Shown: piece after piece, positions 1 through 8,773 of the stretch | Layout: each line of letters begins with the position of its first letter | Position numbering within the stretch: the first letter of the stretch is position 1 | NCBI GenBank assembly: GCA_041398225.1 | Contig: JAWKVD010000023.1 | Location: 1-55,468 of the forward strand | Origin: JAWKVD01 sp041398225 | GTDB lineage: Bacteria; Pseudomonadota; Alphaproteobacteria; Caulobacterales; Hyphomonadaceae | DNA: 55,468 bases | Reading direction: 5' to 3' | The notes under the pieces: generated by a model | The model's input: only the letters and a program-made list of their open reading frames with translations | What the model was told of the DNA's origin: nothing | Databases searched by the model: none | Translations under genes and position numbers: made by a program

Positions 1-1321
1 GAAAAAAATCGAGGAAATGATCGCGCAACGGCAACGCTTCCTCGAAGGCGCGGCCAAAACGAAAGGTATGAAGGCTCCGCTAGCCAATGACATCTTCGAT
101 ACCATGGAGAAGTTCGCGGGCTACGGCTTCAACAAGTCTCACGCCGCCGCTTATGCCGCCATCGCCTACCAAACCGCCTTCCTCAAGGCCCATCACCCTG
201 TCGAGTTCCTCGCAGCCTCTATGAGCCTCGACATTCACAACACCGACAAGCTGGCCGCGTTCTTTCAGGAAGCTCGGCGCCTGTCGATCAAAGTCGTTCC
301 TCCGGACATCACGTCGGCCAACGCCGACTTCGATGTACGCAATCAGACGATCATCTATGCGCTGGGCGCAATTAAAGGCGTAGGCAAACCGGCCATGCTC
401 AATGTCGAGCACATACGGCAGGAGAAACCGTTTTCAGATCTTCAGGACTTCGCCGAACGTGTCGACCCGAGGCTCGTGAACCGCCGCTGCTTCGAGGCGC
501 TTTCGCGAGCGGGAGCCTTTGACGCGCTTGAAGCCAATCGCGCCAAGGCGCATGCGTCGGCCAGCGTGCTTTCCGCCATCGCCGCGTCCGCCGAAGAACA
601 ACGCATCAGCCAGCAAGACAGCCTTTTCGGTGATGGGGCGCTTCAGAAAGCGGTTCTCCCCGAAGCGCAGCCCTGGCCGGAATCCGAACGACTGGACCAC
701 GAACTGGAGAGCATCGGGTTCTATCTTAGCGGCCATCCTCTCGACGACCTCATGGAGGGGGAACTTCGTAGCCGTATCGTGCTTGCCGACGAACGACAGG
801 ACTACGCCATCACACGCTTGTTCTTCGACATGGTCGGCGTGGTTCGCGATCGCGTGGAGAAACCAGCGCGCAATGGCGGCAAGTTCGCCTACGTTCGTCT
901 CTCCGACCCATCTGGAGAATATGAGCTCATGGCGCCTCCCGAAGTGCTCGCCGAACACCGCGACACGATGGAGAAGGGGACGCGGGTACTCTGCCGCGTG
1001 AAGGTGCGCCGTCAGGACGAAGACATTCGCTACATGATGGAGGGCATTCGCCCGCTCAACCGGACGAATGTCGGAGCACACGAGGCTCTGTGCATCCGGC
1101 TGAACCCGAAAGCGCCGCTGGAGCAGATCGCCGAGGTCGCCACCGGACTAAAGGCGGCCAAAGCTGATCGGTTGGGCGCGCTATACGTCGAAATTCCCCT
1201 CGAGGATGAGCGGGTCGTGACAATCCAGCTCGACGGGCGCTTTCCGGTCGATTTTGGCGCTATGGCAGCCCTGAAGGCCATTCCGGGGGTCGATCAGGTT
1301 CGACCGGCGTCCGCAGCTTAA
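1..1321 (+). CDS. dnaE: DNA polymerase III subunit alpha, C-terminal part (partial)
   Basis: The catalytic subunit of the replicative polymerase; only the last ~440 residues are inside the window, and the reading frame is open at the left edge (KKIEEMIAQRQRF...). The start of the visible part reads like the fingers region of the C-family polymerase (GYGFNKSHAAAYAAIAYQTAFLKAHHP is a family signature, here at about residues 36-58 of the fragment). It is followed by the helix-hairpin-helix stretch (ALGAIKGVGKPAM, LVNRRCFEALSRAGAFD), the clamp-binding and OB-fold region, and a C-terminal domain. The TAA stop is at 1319-1321. An internal ATG at 17 is not a real start. The rpsB operon follows in the same direction about 150 bp downstream, apparently with its own promoter. 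Confidence 0.95.
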   Translation, partial: KKIEEMIAQRQRFLEGAAKTKGMKAPLANDIFDTMEKFAGYGFNKSHAAAYAAIAYQTAFLKAHHPVEFLAASMSLDIHNTDKLAAFFQEARRLSIKVVPPDITSANADFDVRNQTIIYALGAIKGVGKPAMLNVEHIRQEKPFSDLQDFAERVDPRLVNRRCFEALSRAGAFDALEANRAKAHASASVLSAIAASAEEQRISQQDSLFGDGALQKAVLPEAQPWPESERLDHELESIGFYLSGHPLDDLMEGELRSRIVLADERQDYAITRLFFDMVGVVRDRVEKPARNGGKFAYVRLSDPSGEYELMAPPEVLAEHRDTMEKGTRVLCRVKVRRQDEDIRYMMEGIRPLNRTNVGAHEALCIRLNPKAPLEQIAEVATGLKAAKADRLGALYVEIPLEDERVVTIQLDGRFPVDFGAMAALKAIPGVDQVRPASAA

Positions 1322-1360
1322 CGCGTGGTAATGTTTGGGGCCGGGGCGACCGCACGGGAG

Positions 1361-1388
1361 TTGCGTTGACCTCAAAAGCGGGTATAAG
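1361..1388 (+). promoter_or_regulatory. Candidate sigma70-type promoter for rpsB-tsf
   Basis: TTGCGT at 1361-1366 and TATAAG at 1383-1388 are separated by 16 bp and lie about 85 bp upstream of the rpsB ATG. A better -35 word, TTGACC at 1366-1371, is only 11 bp from the same -10 and so does not fit. The -10 sits inside a small GCGGG...CCCGC dyad. Called by eye; transcription start unknown. Confidence 0.3.
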
Positions 1389-1422
1389 CCCGCGAAACTC
1401 CGACACGCGGGTTAAATCCGGT

Positions 1423-1439
1423 GCTGATCAATGATCAGC
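1423..1439 (+). promoter_or_regulatory. Hairpin in the rpsB 5' leader
   Basis: GCTGATC and GATCAGC form a perfect 7-bp stem with a 3-base AAT loop, 34 bases before the rpsB ATG and inside the presumed leader. Ribosomal-protein operons are often autoregulated through leader structures (S2 in Escherichia coli, for example), so this may be an S2 control site. That role is inference. Confidence 0.35.
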
Positions 1440-1473
1440 CTACCTGCGGCGGCCAACCGGAAAAGGAAAACTG

Positions 1474-2246
1474 ATGGCTTTGCCAGAATTTACGTGCGCC
1501 AGCTCCTGGAAGCGGGCGCACTCGACACCGCGCCCACCGCTGAATCCCAAGATGAAGGCGTACATCTTCGGGGAGCGATCCGAATCCACATTCTCGACCT
1601 TTCGCAAACTGTTCGCTGCTGCACCAGGCGCTGCTGAAGGCGGGAAGTCGCTTCCAAAGGCGGTCGCGTTCTGTTTGTCGGCACCAAGCGCCAAGCTGCG
1701 GATTCTGTCGCCGAAGCGGCTGGGCGCTGCGCGCAGTACTTCATGAATGATCGCTGGCTCGGCGGCACGCTGACCAACTGGGAAACGGTCTCGAAGTCGA
1801 TCCGGCGCCTGCGCGAGCTTGATGAGACGATCGAGCGCGGCGAATCCACCGGTCTCACCAAGAAAGAACTGCTTCAGCTCTCTCGCGAGCAGGGCAAGCT
1901 GCAACGTGTCTTGGGTGGTATCCGCAACATGGGCGGTCTGCCTAACCTGATGTTCGTGATCGACACCAACAAGGAAGCTATTGCCGTCAAGGAAGCCCGC
2001 AAGCTCGGCATCCCTGTTGTGGCGATCGTCGACACCAATTGCGACCCGGATGAAGTTGATTTTCCAATTCCGGGCAACGACGATGCCTCGCGCGCGATCC
2101 AGCTCTACTGCGGTCTGATCGCCGACGCCGTTCTTGATGGCCTAGCCGAGTCTTCGGTGGCCGCCGGCGTCGATATCGGCGACAGCGAAGTTGTCGAGGA
2201 GCCTGCGCTCGAAGCCGAGACCACCGAGTCCGCGCCAGCGAACTAG
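1474..2246 (+). CDS. rpsB: 30S ribosomal protein S2 (frameshifted in the first third as assembled)
   Basis: Ribosomal protein S2 of the small subunit. The start MALPEFT at 1474 and everything from about 1644 (EVASKGG, then MNDRWLGGTLTNWETVSKS) are unmistakably S2, but the segment between is spread over three frames: RQLLEAGA in frame 0 from 1497, NPKMKAYIFGERS in frame 1 from 1543, IHILDLSQTV in frame 0 from 1584, LLHQALLKA in frame 2 from 1616, then frame 0 to the TAG-terminated end. Restoring the protein needs added bases at about 1495 (1), 1521-1542 (5), 1582 (1), 1614 (1) and 1643 (2). The intact 3' open frame is 1743-2246 (167 aa). As the gene is essential and normally single copy, errors in the sequence are more likely than a true pseudogene. 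It is followed by tsf, as in most bacteria. Confidence 0.9.
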
Positions 2247-2318
2247 TGTCACATTAGCGAGGGCGACTCCGGCTTAGCTGGCGTCGCGCCTAGCTAGAAT
2301 AACGCAATACAGGCGACA

Positions 2319-2340
2319 CCGTCTTCCTTCGCGAAGACGG
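2319..2340 (+). promoter_or_regulatory. Hairpin between rpsB and tsf
   Basis: CCGTCTTC and GAAGACGG form a perfect 8-bp stem around a CTTCGC loop. It lies 26 bases before the tsf ATG and is not followed by a T-run. It could be an attenuator or RNA-processing site that sets the S2:EF-Ts ratio; this is inference from position only. Confidence 0.35.
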
Positions 2341-2366
2341 CTTCGTCTTGAAGCCAGGAGGACGTC

Positions 2367-3293
2367 ATGGCTGAGATCACCGCCGCCCTTGTAAAAGAAC
2401 TCCGCGAAAAAACCGACGCAGGCCTGATGGACTGCAAGAAGGCGCTTCTCGAAACGAATGGTGACATCGACGCCGCCGTCGATGTGCTGCGCACAAAGGG
2501 GATCCTCAAGGCCGGCAAGAAAGCGGATCGCGTGGCCGCAGAAGGTCTCGTCGGCCTGGCTGTCGACGGCGCCAAGGCTGCCTTGGTTGAGGTGAACTCA
2601 GAGACCGACTTCGTTGCGCGCAACGAACACTTCCAGAAAGCGGTTCAAACCATCGCCGCTATCGCCCTCGCCAACAACGGCGACCCCGAAAAGACGCTTC
2701 ATGCCGCCACACCGGACGGTGCCGGCACGGTTGGCGAAATGCTGCTCAATCTTGTCGCGACGATCGGCGAGAACATGTCGCTACGCCGCTCCGCCGCCAT
2801 CTCCGTTCAGAACGGCGTGGTCGCCAGCTATGTCCACAATTCCGTTTCTGACGGTCTCGGCAAGATCGGCGTTCTCGTCGCACTTGAATCGACGGGTGAC
2901 GCCGGTCGGTTGACTGACCTGGGTCGCAAGATCGCTATGCACGTGGCGAGCGCCCGCCCGCTTGCCGCGACGACGGCCGACCTCGATCCCGCAGTCGTGG
3001 AAAAAGAACGTCAGATCCAGACCGAAATCGCCAACGAATCCGGCAAACCCGCGAACGTTGTTGAAAAAATGGTCGAGGGACGTCTCCGTAAATTCTACCA
3101 GGAGTCCGTTCTGGTCGAGCAGGCCTTTGTGATGGATCCGGACGTAACTGTCGGGAAGTTCATCGAAACTGTGGCCAAGGAATTGGGAACGGACGTCAAG
3201 CTCGCCGGCTTCTTGCGTTACGAGGTCGGCGAGGGCATCGAAAAGGTCGAAAGCGACTTTGCCGCCGAAGTGGCGGCGTTCGCCAAGTCCTGA
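2367..3293 (+). CDS. tsf: Elongation factor Ts
   Basis: Guanine-nucleotide exchange factor for EF-Tu. The protein is 308 aa, a typical full length. The N-terminal UBA-like domain (EITAALVKELREKTDAGLMDCKKAL, residues 3-27) is followed by the EF-Tu-contacting core with the family motif NSETDFVARN (about residues 77-86), and then the dimerisation and C-terminal modules ending RYEVGEGIEK. The ATG at 2367 has a strong AGGAGG ribosome-binding site 5 bases upstream. It follows rpsB and is separated from pyrH by an intrinsic-terminator-like hairpin. Confidence 0.97.
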   Translation: MAEITAALVKELREKTDAGLMDCKKALLETNGDIDAAVDVLRTKGILKAGKKADRVAAEGLVGLAVDGAKAALVEVNSETDFVARNEHFQKAVQTIAAIALANNGDPEKTLHAATPDGAGTVGEMLLNLVATIGENMSLRRSAAISVQNGVVASYVHNSVSDGLGKIGVLVALESTGDAGRLTDLGRKIAMHVASARPLAATTADLDPAVVEKERQIQTEIANESGKPANVVEKMVEGRLRKFYQESVLVEQAFVMDPDVTVGKFIETVAKELGTDVKLAGFLRYEVGEGIEKVESDFAAEVAAFAKS

Positions 3294-3335
3294 GAATGCC
3301 TTTGCGGATCGCGCAGATTCGCAGATAGAGTAATT

Positions 3336-3368
3336 CGGCCTGCCGCGCCCAGCGGCGGGCCGATTGTT
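3336..3368 (+). terminator. Intrinsic terminator-like hairpin after tsf
   Basis: CGGCCTGCCGC at 3336-3346 pairs with GCGGCGGGCCG at 3352-3362 over 11 bp (one G-U) around a GCCCA loop, followed by ATTGTTT. It lies about 40 bases after the tsf stop and just before pyrH, so it probably ends or attenuates rpsB-tsf transcription. Confidence 0.6.
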
Positions 3369-3382
3369 TGACCGGTGACCGG

Positions 3383-4131
3383 ATGACTGCCGACCAGCCC
3401 GCGACAGACCAACCGCTTCGTTACAGGCGTGTTCTGCTGAAGATATCGGGCGAAGCCCTGATGGGCGACAAGAGCTTCGGCATTGATCTGCAGGCCTGCA
3501 ATCGGCTCGCACTTGAGGTGAAAGCCGGATCGACATGGGCGCGGAGGTTTGCCTCGTCATTGGCGGCGGCAACATCTTCCGCGGCATGACAGGATCGGCT
3601 CAGGGCATGGAGCGGGCCCAGGCCGACAATCTCGGGATGTTGGCGACCGTGATGAACGCTCTGGCGATGCAAGCCGCGCTGGAGCAAGTCGGCGTACCGA
3701 CGCGCGTCCAATCCGCGATCGCCATGCAGGCGATATGCGAGCCGTTTATTCGGCGCCGGGCGATCCGTCATAGGGAGAAGGGCAGAGTCGTCATTTTCGC
3801 GGCGGGAACCGGGAATCCGTTTTTCACCACCGATACGGGCGCCGCGCTTCGGGCGGCCGAAATGAACTGCGACGCCATGCTGAAAGGCACTCAGGTCGAC
3901 GGCGTCTATACAGCGGACCCGAAGAAAGACGCGACCGCGACGCGCCTGGATCATCTCGGCTATATGGATGTTCTTTCGCAAGAACTGGGCGTCATGGACG
4001 CCACGGCGATCAGCCTCATGAAGGAAAACAAAATCCCGATCGTGGTGTTCTCTATCCATGAGAAGGGAGCGCTGTCGAATGTGCTGGCCGGCAAGGGTGT
4101 CAGCACGCTCATCGACGGCCGCAGAAACTAA
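3383..4131 (+). CDS. pyrH: Uridylate kinase (one-base frameshift as assembled)
   Basis: Phosphorylates UMP to UDP, the bacterial UMP kinase of the amino-acid-kinase fold. The N-terminal piece MTADQPATDQPLRYRRVLLKISGEALMG reads from ATG 3383. The frame then breaks at about 3527: after EVKA the sequence GGATCGACATGGG needs one extra base to read -IDMGAEVCLVIGGGNIFRG, which continues in the other frame from 3535 to the stop at 4131. With one base added the product would be 249 aa, a normal PyrH length. Key motifs are present (GGGNIFRG, AAGTGNPFFTTD, DGVYTADP). It stands between tsf and frr as in most proteobacteria. A sequencing deletion is the simplest explanation. Confidence 0.92.
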
Positions 4132-4151
4132 CGGGAGAAGAGCGCACCGCC

Positions 4152-4712
4152 ATGACCGATACCTTCGATCTCAAGGCGCTTGAGAAACGCATGGAAGGCG
4201 CGATCATCGCGCTCAAGAACGAATTCACCGGACTCCGTACGGGGAGGGCGTCGGTTCACCTTCTCGATACCGTGCAGGTTTCGGCATACGGCTCGATGAT
4301 GCCGCTCAACCAGGTCGCGTCGGTCAGCGCTCCAGAGGCGCGGATGCTCGCCGTAAGCGTTTGGGACCGCTCGATGACCAATGCTGTCGACAAGGCGATC
4401 CGCGAAGCTCCGCTTGGCCTTAATCCAATCATGGACGGCCAAACCCTGCGTATCCCGATCCCCCCCCTCAGCGAGGAGCGCCGTAAAGAGCTGGCGAAGC
4501 TCGCAGGAAAATTCGCGGAAAGCGCTCGTGTTGCGGTCCGGAACGTTCGCCGTGACGGCATGGACCTCCTCAAGAAGCTGGAGAAGGACGGAGACATCAA
4601 CGAAGATGCTCAAAAGTCCCGCTCCGAAGATGTGCAGAAGCTCACGGATCGCATGGTCAAGCAGATCGACGATGCACTGAAGGGCAAAGAAGAAGAGATC
4701 ATGCAGGTTTGA
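4152..4712 (+). CDS. frr: Ribosome recycling factor
   Basis: Acts with EF-G to split post-termination ribosomes. It is 186 aa, the standard length, with the three-helix-bundle framework: N-terminal helix (FDLKALEKRMEGAIIALKNEFTGLRTGRAS), the small beta domain with YGSMMPLNQVASVSAPEARMLAV, and C-terminal helices containing PPLSEERRKELAKLAGKFAESARVAVRNVRRDGMD. The ATG at 4152 follows pyrH by 20 bp. The stop overlaps the uppS start (TTGA), implying coupled translation. Confidence 0.97.
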   Translation: MTDTFDLKALEKRMEGAIIALKNEFTGLRTGRASVHLLDTVQVSAYGSMMPLNQVASVSAPEARMLAVSVWDRSMTNAVDKAIREAPLGLNPIMDGQTLRIPIPPLSEERRKELAKLAGKFAESARVAVRNVRRDGMDLLKKLEKDGDINEDAQKSRSEDVQKLTDRMVKQIDDALKGKEEEIMQV

Positions 4713-5461
4713 GCGAACCCGAACCAGTCGGGATTCCAGAAGCGACCGGCGGTCCATCCGGCGCACCGATGCATGTCGCCATCATCATGGACGGAAACGG
4801 CCGCTGGGCGCGCGCTCGTGGACTTCCACGAGCGGCGGGACACAAAGAGGGCGTCGAAGCTCTACGCCGCGCCGTCGATGCTGCGCAGGAGTTCGGCATC
4901 CAGCATCTCACTGTCTTCTCCTTTTCGACAGAGAACTGGCGCCGCCCGCAGGCCGAAATCGACGCGCTTTTCGATCTTCTCCGAATATTCGTTCGTCGAG
5001 ACCTTGATCGACTGCATCGGGCGGGCGTTCGGGTAAACATCCTTGGTTCGCGGGCAGGGCTCTCTGATGAGCTTCTCGGTCTCATTGATGAGTGCATGAA
5101 CCGCACCAAAAACAACAAGGCCATGGTCTTGAACGTCGCGTTTAACTACGGCGGCCGAGCAGAAATCGTAGAGGCAGCACGGCGCCTGGCCTCGAAAGCG
5201 GCGGCGGGTGAAATTCAACCCGAGGATATCGACGAGACAACCTTCGCCAGATCCCTGTGGACTGCCGACATGCCCGATCCCGAACTCCTGATCCGAACCG
5301 GCGGTGAGTTCCGTATCAGCAATTTTCTGCTGTGGAGCGCCGCGTATTCCGAGATGATCTTTCTGGACATTCGCTGGCCGGATTTCACCCGCGAGCACCT
5401 CGCTGACGCGATAAAATCCTTTCAACGGCGGGTGAGGCGATATGGCGGCGTTGGAAGCTAA
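4709..5461 (+). CDS. uppS: Isoprenyl transferase (undecaprenyl diphosphate synthase)
   Basis: Cis-prenyltransferase that extends farnesyl-PP with isopentenyl-PP to the C55 carrier lipid for peptidoglycan and LPS. The protein is 250 aa. MHVAIIMDGNGRWA (catalytic Asp in MDGNGRW) starts at residue 21, TVFSFSTENWRRP and NVAFNYGGRAEI are in the middle, and the C-terminal LLIRTGGEFRISNFLLWSAAYSEMIF is the allylic-substrate/Mg site. The start chosen is TTG 4709, overlapping the frr stop; an ATG at 4769 is an alternative. It is followed by cdsA, the usual partner. Confidence 0.95.
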   Translation: MSEPEPVGIPEATGGPSGAPMHVAIIMDGNGRWARARGLPRAAGHKEGVEALRRAVDAAQEFGIQHLTVFSFSTENWRRPQAEIDALFDLLRIFVRRDLDRLHRAGVRVNILGSRAGLSDELLGLIDECMNRTKNNKAMVLNVAFNYGGRAEIVEAARRLASKAAAGEIQPEDIDETTFARSLWTADMPDPELLIRTGGEFRISNFLLWSAAYSEMIFLDIRWPDFTREHLADAIKSFQRRVRRYGGVGS

Positions 5462-6319
5462 ATCACTCGTGAGCGTATCCGACACAAAACGCACCGCCGG
5501 CGGCAAAGAGGTCGTCCTGCGCGTAGCCGCAGCGGCTGTTCTCGCGCCATTGGGCTTGTGGGTCGTATATGCAGGTGGGCTTCCGCTCCTCATTGCGACC
5601 TCACTCTGTGCGGCGGTCGCCGCCATTGAGTGGACTCGTATGGCGTCGCGGGTCACCGCCAAGTGGCCAAGCATCGCTCTCTATCTGGTCATGACCACAG
5701 GTGCGGTTTTGGCTACGCTGGCGGGCGCTCGTGACCTCGCCAGTGTCGCGCTGGTTGCACTGGCCATGTCGGCGCTGGTTGGCTGGCTTACGTACCTGTT
5801 GCAGGGCGCAACGGTCTCAATGATGTTCGGCGCGCTCTATGTCTCGCTGCCGTTCGGCGCCTTCGTCTGGATCCGCGAGCTTGATCCAGCTGGCCGGCAG
5901 CATCTGTTGGCGATCCTGGGCGTAGTTTGGGCGACCGATATCGCCGCCTATTTTGCGGGTAGGGGATTCGGAGGCCCGCTCCTTTCGCCGCAGGACAGCC
6001 CCAACAAGACCTGGACCGGCGCTATCGGCGCCGTGGTCTGCGCCATGCTGGCCGGGGTAGCCATTGGCCGTGTCGTGGGGGGAGAGCTTTCATCGTGGAT
6101 GATCGCGAGCTTTGTTCTCTCGATTGTCGCCCAAGCTGGTGATCTGCTCGAATCCCGCTTCAAGCGCATGTACGGCGTCAAGGACACGTCTGGAGTGATA
6201 CCCGGGCATGGCGGCGTTCTTGATCGTCTCGACGCCCTAATGGCGGGCACGCTGGTCGCCGCGCTCTTCTTGCGTTTTATGCCTGGCTTGCCCCGGCGGC
6301 CGTCGCGGTTGGGGGATGA
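5442..6319 (+). CDS. cdsA: Phosphatidate cytidylyltransferase (C-terminus probably frame-slipped)
   Basis: Makes CDP-diacylglycerol from phosphatidate and CTP; an integral inner-membrane enzyme. Multiple hydrophobic helices are visible, with the CDP-DAG synthase signature SRFKRMYGVKDTSGVIPGHGGVLDRLDALM near the C-terminus and ATDIAAYFAGR upstream. As given, the frame runs on to 6476 (344 aa), through the first 160 bp of dxr, with an arginine-rich tail typical of an out-of-frame read. One extra T in the TTTT run at about 6275 would give ...FYAWLAPAAVAVGG and a TGA at 6317-6319 overlapping the dxr ATG, a normal ~290 aa protein. The start is ATG 5442 (overlaps the uppS end) or GTG 5469. Confidence 0.9.
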
Positions 6320-7500
6320 AGATGGACCCGGTGCGTGTATCCATTCTTGGAGCGACCGGCTCCGTCGGCGCATCGACGCTCGACGTTGTGACAGCCCCGC
6401 AGAACGGCGCCCCCAAATTCCAGGTTGTCGCCCTCACGGCCAACACCAACGTCGCGGAGCTGGCCGAAGCCGCTAGGCGCACGCGCGCCGAAATGGCTGC
6501 TATCGGAGATCCAGCGCTATACGCCGACCTAAAATCCGCGCTTGCCGGCTCAGGCGTTACTGCTGCGGCTGGACCACAGGGGTTGATCGACGCGGCCGAA
6601 CGGCAAGCAGACTGCGTGATGGCGGCCATCGTGGGCATTGCGGGCCTGCCGGCGACGCTCGCCGCCACCAAAACCGGCGCGCGCATCGCACTCGCCAACA
6701 AGGAGAGCATGGTTTGCGCGGGCGCCCTGCTGCGCGAAGCAGCCCACGCGTCTGGCGCGCGCTTCCTGCCTGTGGACTCGGAACACAACGCAATCTTTCA
6801 GGTACTCCACCATCCAGAACGCGTGGAGAAGCTAATTCTGACAGCCTCTGGCGGCCCGTTTCGAACTCGCAGCCGGGAAGAGATGAGGGCTGCGACGCCG
6901 GAACTCGCGTGCGCTCATCCCAACTGGAATATGGGAGCCAAGATCTCGGTCGACTGCGCAACCATGATGAACAAGGGTCTCGAACTCATCGAAGCCGCTT
7001 ACCTGTTCGATATCCCTCCAGAAAAGATCGATATCCTGGTCCACCCGCAGTCCATCATCCACAGCCTCGTCCAATACGACGATGGTTCGGTGCTCGCTCA
7101 GCTGGGGATGCCAGACATGCGCACTCCCATTTCTTATGCCCTCGCTTGGCCGGAGCGAATGTCTCTACCGGGGCTCGAGCGCCTTGATCTGGCCAAGATC
7201 GGGCGTTTGGATTTCGAGGCTCCGGATTCACAGAGATTCCCGGCTCTGGAAGCGGCGCGCACGGCTGCAGCAGCCGGCGGCGCCGCTCCAGTTGTGCTTA
7301 ATGGTGCGAACGAGGCGGCAGTGGCGGCTTTCTTGCAGCGCAAGATTGGCTTTCTGGACATAGCGCACGCATCGCGCGAAGTCCTGATGGAGACCTTGGA
7401 GAGGGAGCGGCAGCCAACACCGCACGACATCGGCGAGATTCTCGAACTTGACCGCATGGCGCGCACACGGACGTTGGAACTGCTGCGGCTAGCCGCATGA
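6316..7500 (+). CDS. dxr: 1-deoxy-D-xylulose 5-phosphate reductoisomerase
   Basis: Second step of the MEP isoprenoid pathway, DXP to 2-C-methylerythritol 4-phosphate, NADPH-dependent. It is 394 aa. The N-terminal nucleotide-binding motif is ILGATGSVGASTLDV (residues 9-23). The metal/substrate region reads ALANKESMVCAG and PVDSEHNAIFQ, and the catalytic loop ASGGPFR and C-terminal NGANEAAVAAFL are present. ATG at 6316. Its product pathway continues at ispDF (47256-48443) in this same window. Confidence 0.96.
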   Translation: MKMDPVRVSILGATGSVGASTLDVVTAPQNGAPKFQVVALTANTNVAELAEAARRTRAEMAAIGDPALYADLKSALAGSGVTAAAGPQGLIDAAERQADCVMAAIVGIAGLPATLAATKTGARIALANKESMVCAGALLREAAHASGARFLPVDSEHNAIFQVLHHPERVEKLILTASGGPFRTRSREEMRAATPELACAHPNWNMGAKISVDCATMMNKGLELIEAAYLFDIPPEKIDILVHPQSIIHSLVQYDDGSVLAQLGMPDMRTPISYALAWPERMSLPGLERLDLAKIGRLDFEAPDSQRFPALEAARTAAAAGGAAPVVLNGANEAAVAAFLQRKIGFLDIAHASREVLMETLERERQPTPHDIGEILELDRMARTRTLELLRLAA

Positions 7501-7537
7501 AAAAACTTCAGCCGACCTACCGTGGAGATCAGGCGTA

Positions 7538-8716
7538 GTGGAAAAGTTGATCTCCGTATTGGCTTCGCCAATCCCTTATCTGATCCTGATCTCCGTGGTC
7601 ATCACGATCCATGAGTTAGGCCACTACCTGGCTGGCCGGCTTTTTGGTGCGGCAGCTGAATCATTCTCGCTGGGGTTCGGTAAGTCACTCGTTGAAGTAA
7701 CCGACAAACGCGGAACCCGCTGGCGTCTCAATTGGCTGCCCCTTGGGGGCTTCGTGAAGTTTGTCGGCGAGATGCAGACGCCGGCAGATTCCATGGCCGA
7801 GCGCCCGCCATTGGTCGGTAAGCCCTTTCCTGAACTGACGCCTTGGCAACGCCTGTTCGTCGCGTTTGGCGGGCCGCTGGCAAATTTCGTATTTGCGGTC
7901 GTGATCTTCGCGGGCTTCGCTATGACGATGGGCGTGCCTCAAGCGACCGAGGTACGGGTCGCTCAAGTCCACATTGGAACCCCAGCCGATCAGGCCGGAT
8001 TTGAACCGGGCGATATCTTCGTCATGGCCGGCGGTCGGGCCGTGAAAACCACGCAGGACGTCTATATGGCGTCCGCTTACAGCGCCGGAGAAACGGTTCG
8101 CTACACGATCAGGCGCGGCGATCAGACGATCAATCTGTCAGCCATCCCGGAACCGCAAGTTGAGCGGAACGAGGCTCTCCAGCTTGAAGAGACCATCGGA
8201 AAGATCGGCTTGGTGCCCACCAGCGCGCCCGTAAAGTTTGCCCGCCTGAACCCGATAGACGCGGTCGCATACGGGACCGAGCGCCTTCAGACGATGTTGG
8301 GCACCACTGCGAACGTCATCCGCCGCCTAGTCACCGGCAAGGAGAGCCTCGACAAGCTCAGCGGTCCGCTCGGCATCCTCAACGTCACCGACAAGATCAC
8401 TGACCTCCACATGAAGCAGGCCGATGTCCCCATCGGCGAGAAGATCTGGGGAGTCGGTCTTGATCTCATCAATTTCGCTGCGCTGATTTCAATTGGCGTC
8501 GGCTTCTTCAATCTCCTGCCCATTCCGGTCCTCGACGGCGGCGCCATGTTAATTTGCCTGGCGGAGGGGGTTATGCGACGCCCTGTTCCGGAGTCGATCC
8601 AGCGCGTCGGGCTGTCAATTGGGCTTGCATGCCTTATCGGATTTGCCGTCTTGATCACATGGAACGACCTGATCCGCTTTAGACCCCTTGAGACTATTGC
8701 AGGCATCTGGTCTTAA
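7538..8716 (+). CDS. rseP: RIP metalloprotease RseP/MmpA (site-2 protease family M50)
   Basis: Intramembrane zinc protease. HELGH at residues 25-29 in the first membrane helix is the zinc-binding HExxH. A PDZ domain occupies about residues 130-210 (VAQVHIGTPADQAGFEPGDIFVMAGG), and the second metal motif PVLDGG lies in a C-terminal membrane helix (~330). Total 392 aa, with about four hydrophobic segments. GTG start at 7538. The Caulobacter homologue MmpA cleaves PodJ, while the E. coli homologue degrades RseA; which role applies here cannot be told from sequence. It sits directly upstream of bamA, the common arrangement. Confidence 0.94.
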   Translation: MEKLISVLASPIPYLILISVVITIHELGHYLAGRLFGAAAESFSLGFGKSLVEVTDKRGTRWRLNWLPLGGFVKFVGEMQTPADSMAERPPLVGKPFPELTPWQRLFVAFGGPLANFVFAVVIFAGFAMTMGVPQATEVRVAQVHIGTPADQAGFEPGDIFVMAGGRAVKTTQDVYMASAYSAGETVRYTIRRGDQTINLSAIPEPQVERNEALQLEETIGKIGLVPTSAPVKFARLNPIDAVAYGTERLQTMLGTTANVIRRLVTGKESLDKLSGPLGILNVTDKITDLHMKQADVPIGEKIWGVGLDLINFAALISIGVGFFNLLPIPVLDGGAMLICLAEGVMRRPVPESIQRVGLSIGLACLIGFAVLITWNDLIRFRPLETIAGIWS

Positions 8717-8773
8717 GGCGCAGTCGAAAAGATAACCGGACGCGCCAGCGTTCAAGAGTGATAGGGGTAGTCC

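Noticed and set aside
1474..1746. Programmed frameshifting or recoding in rpsB
   Set aside because: At least five separate shifts in 150 bp would be needed, without slippery sites or stimulatory structures. Sequence errors are far simpler.
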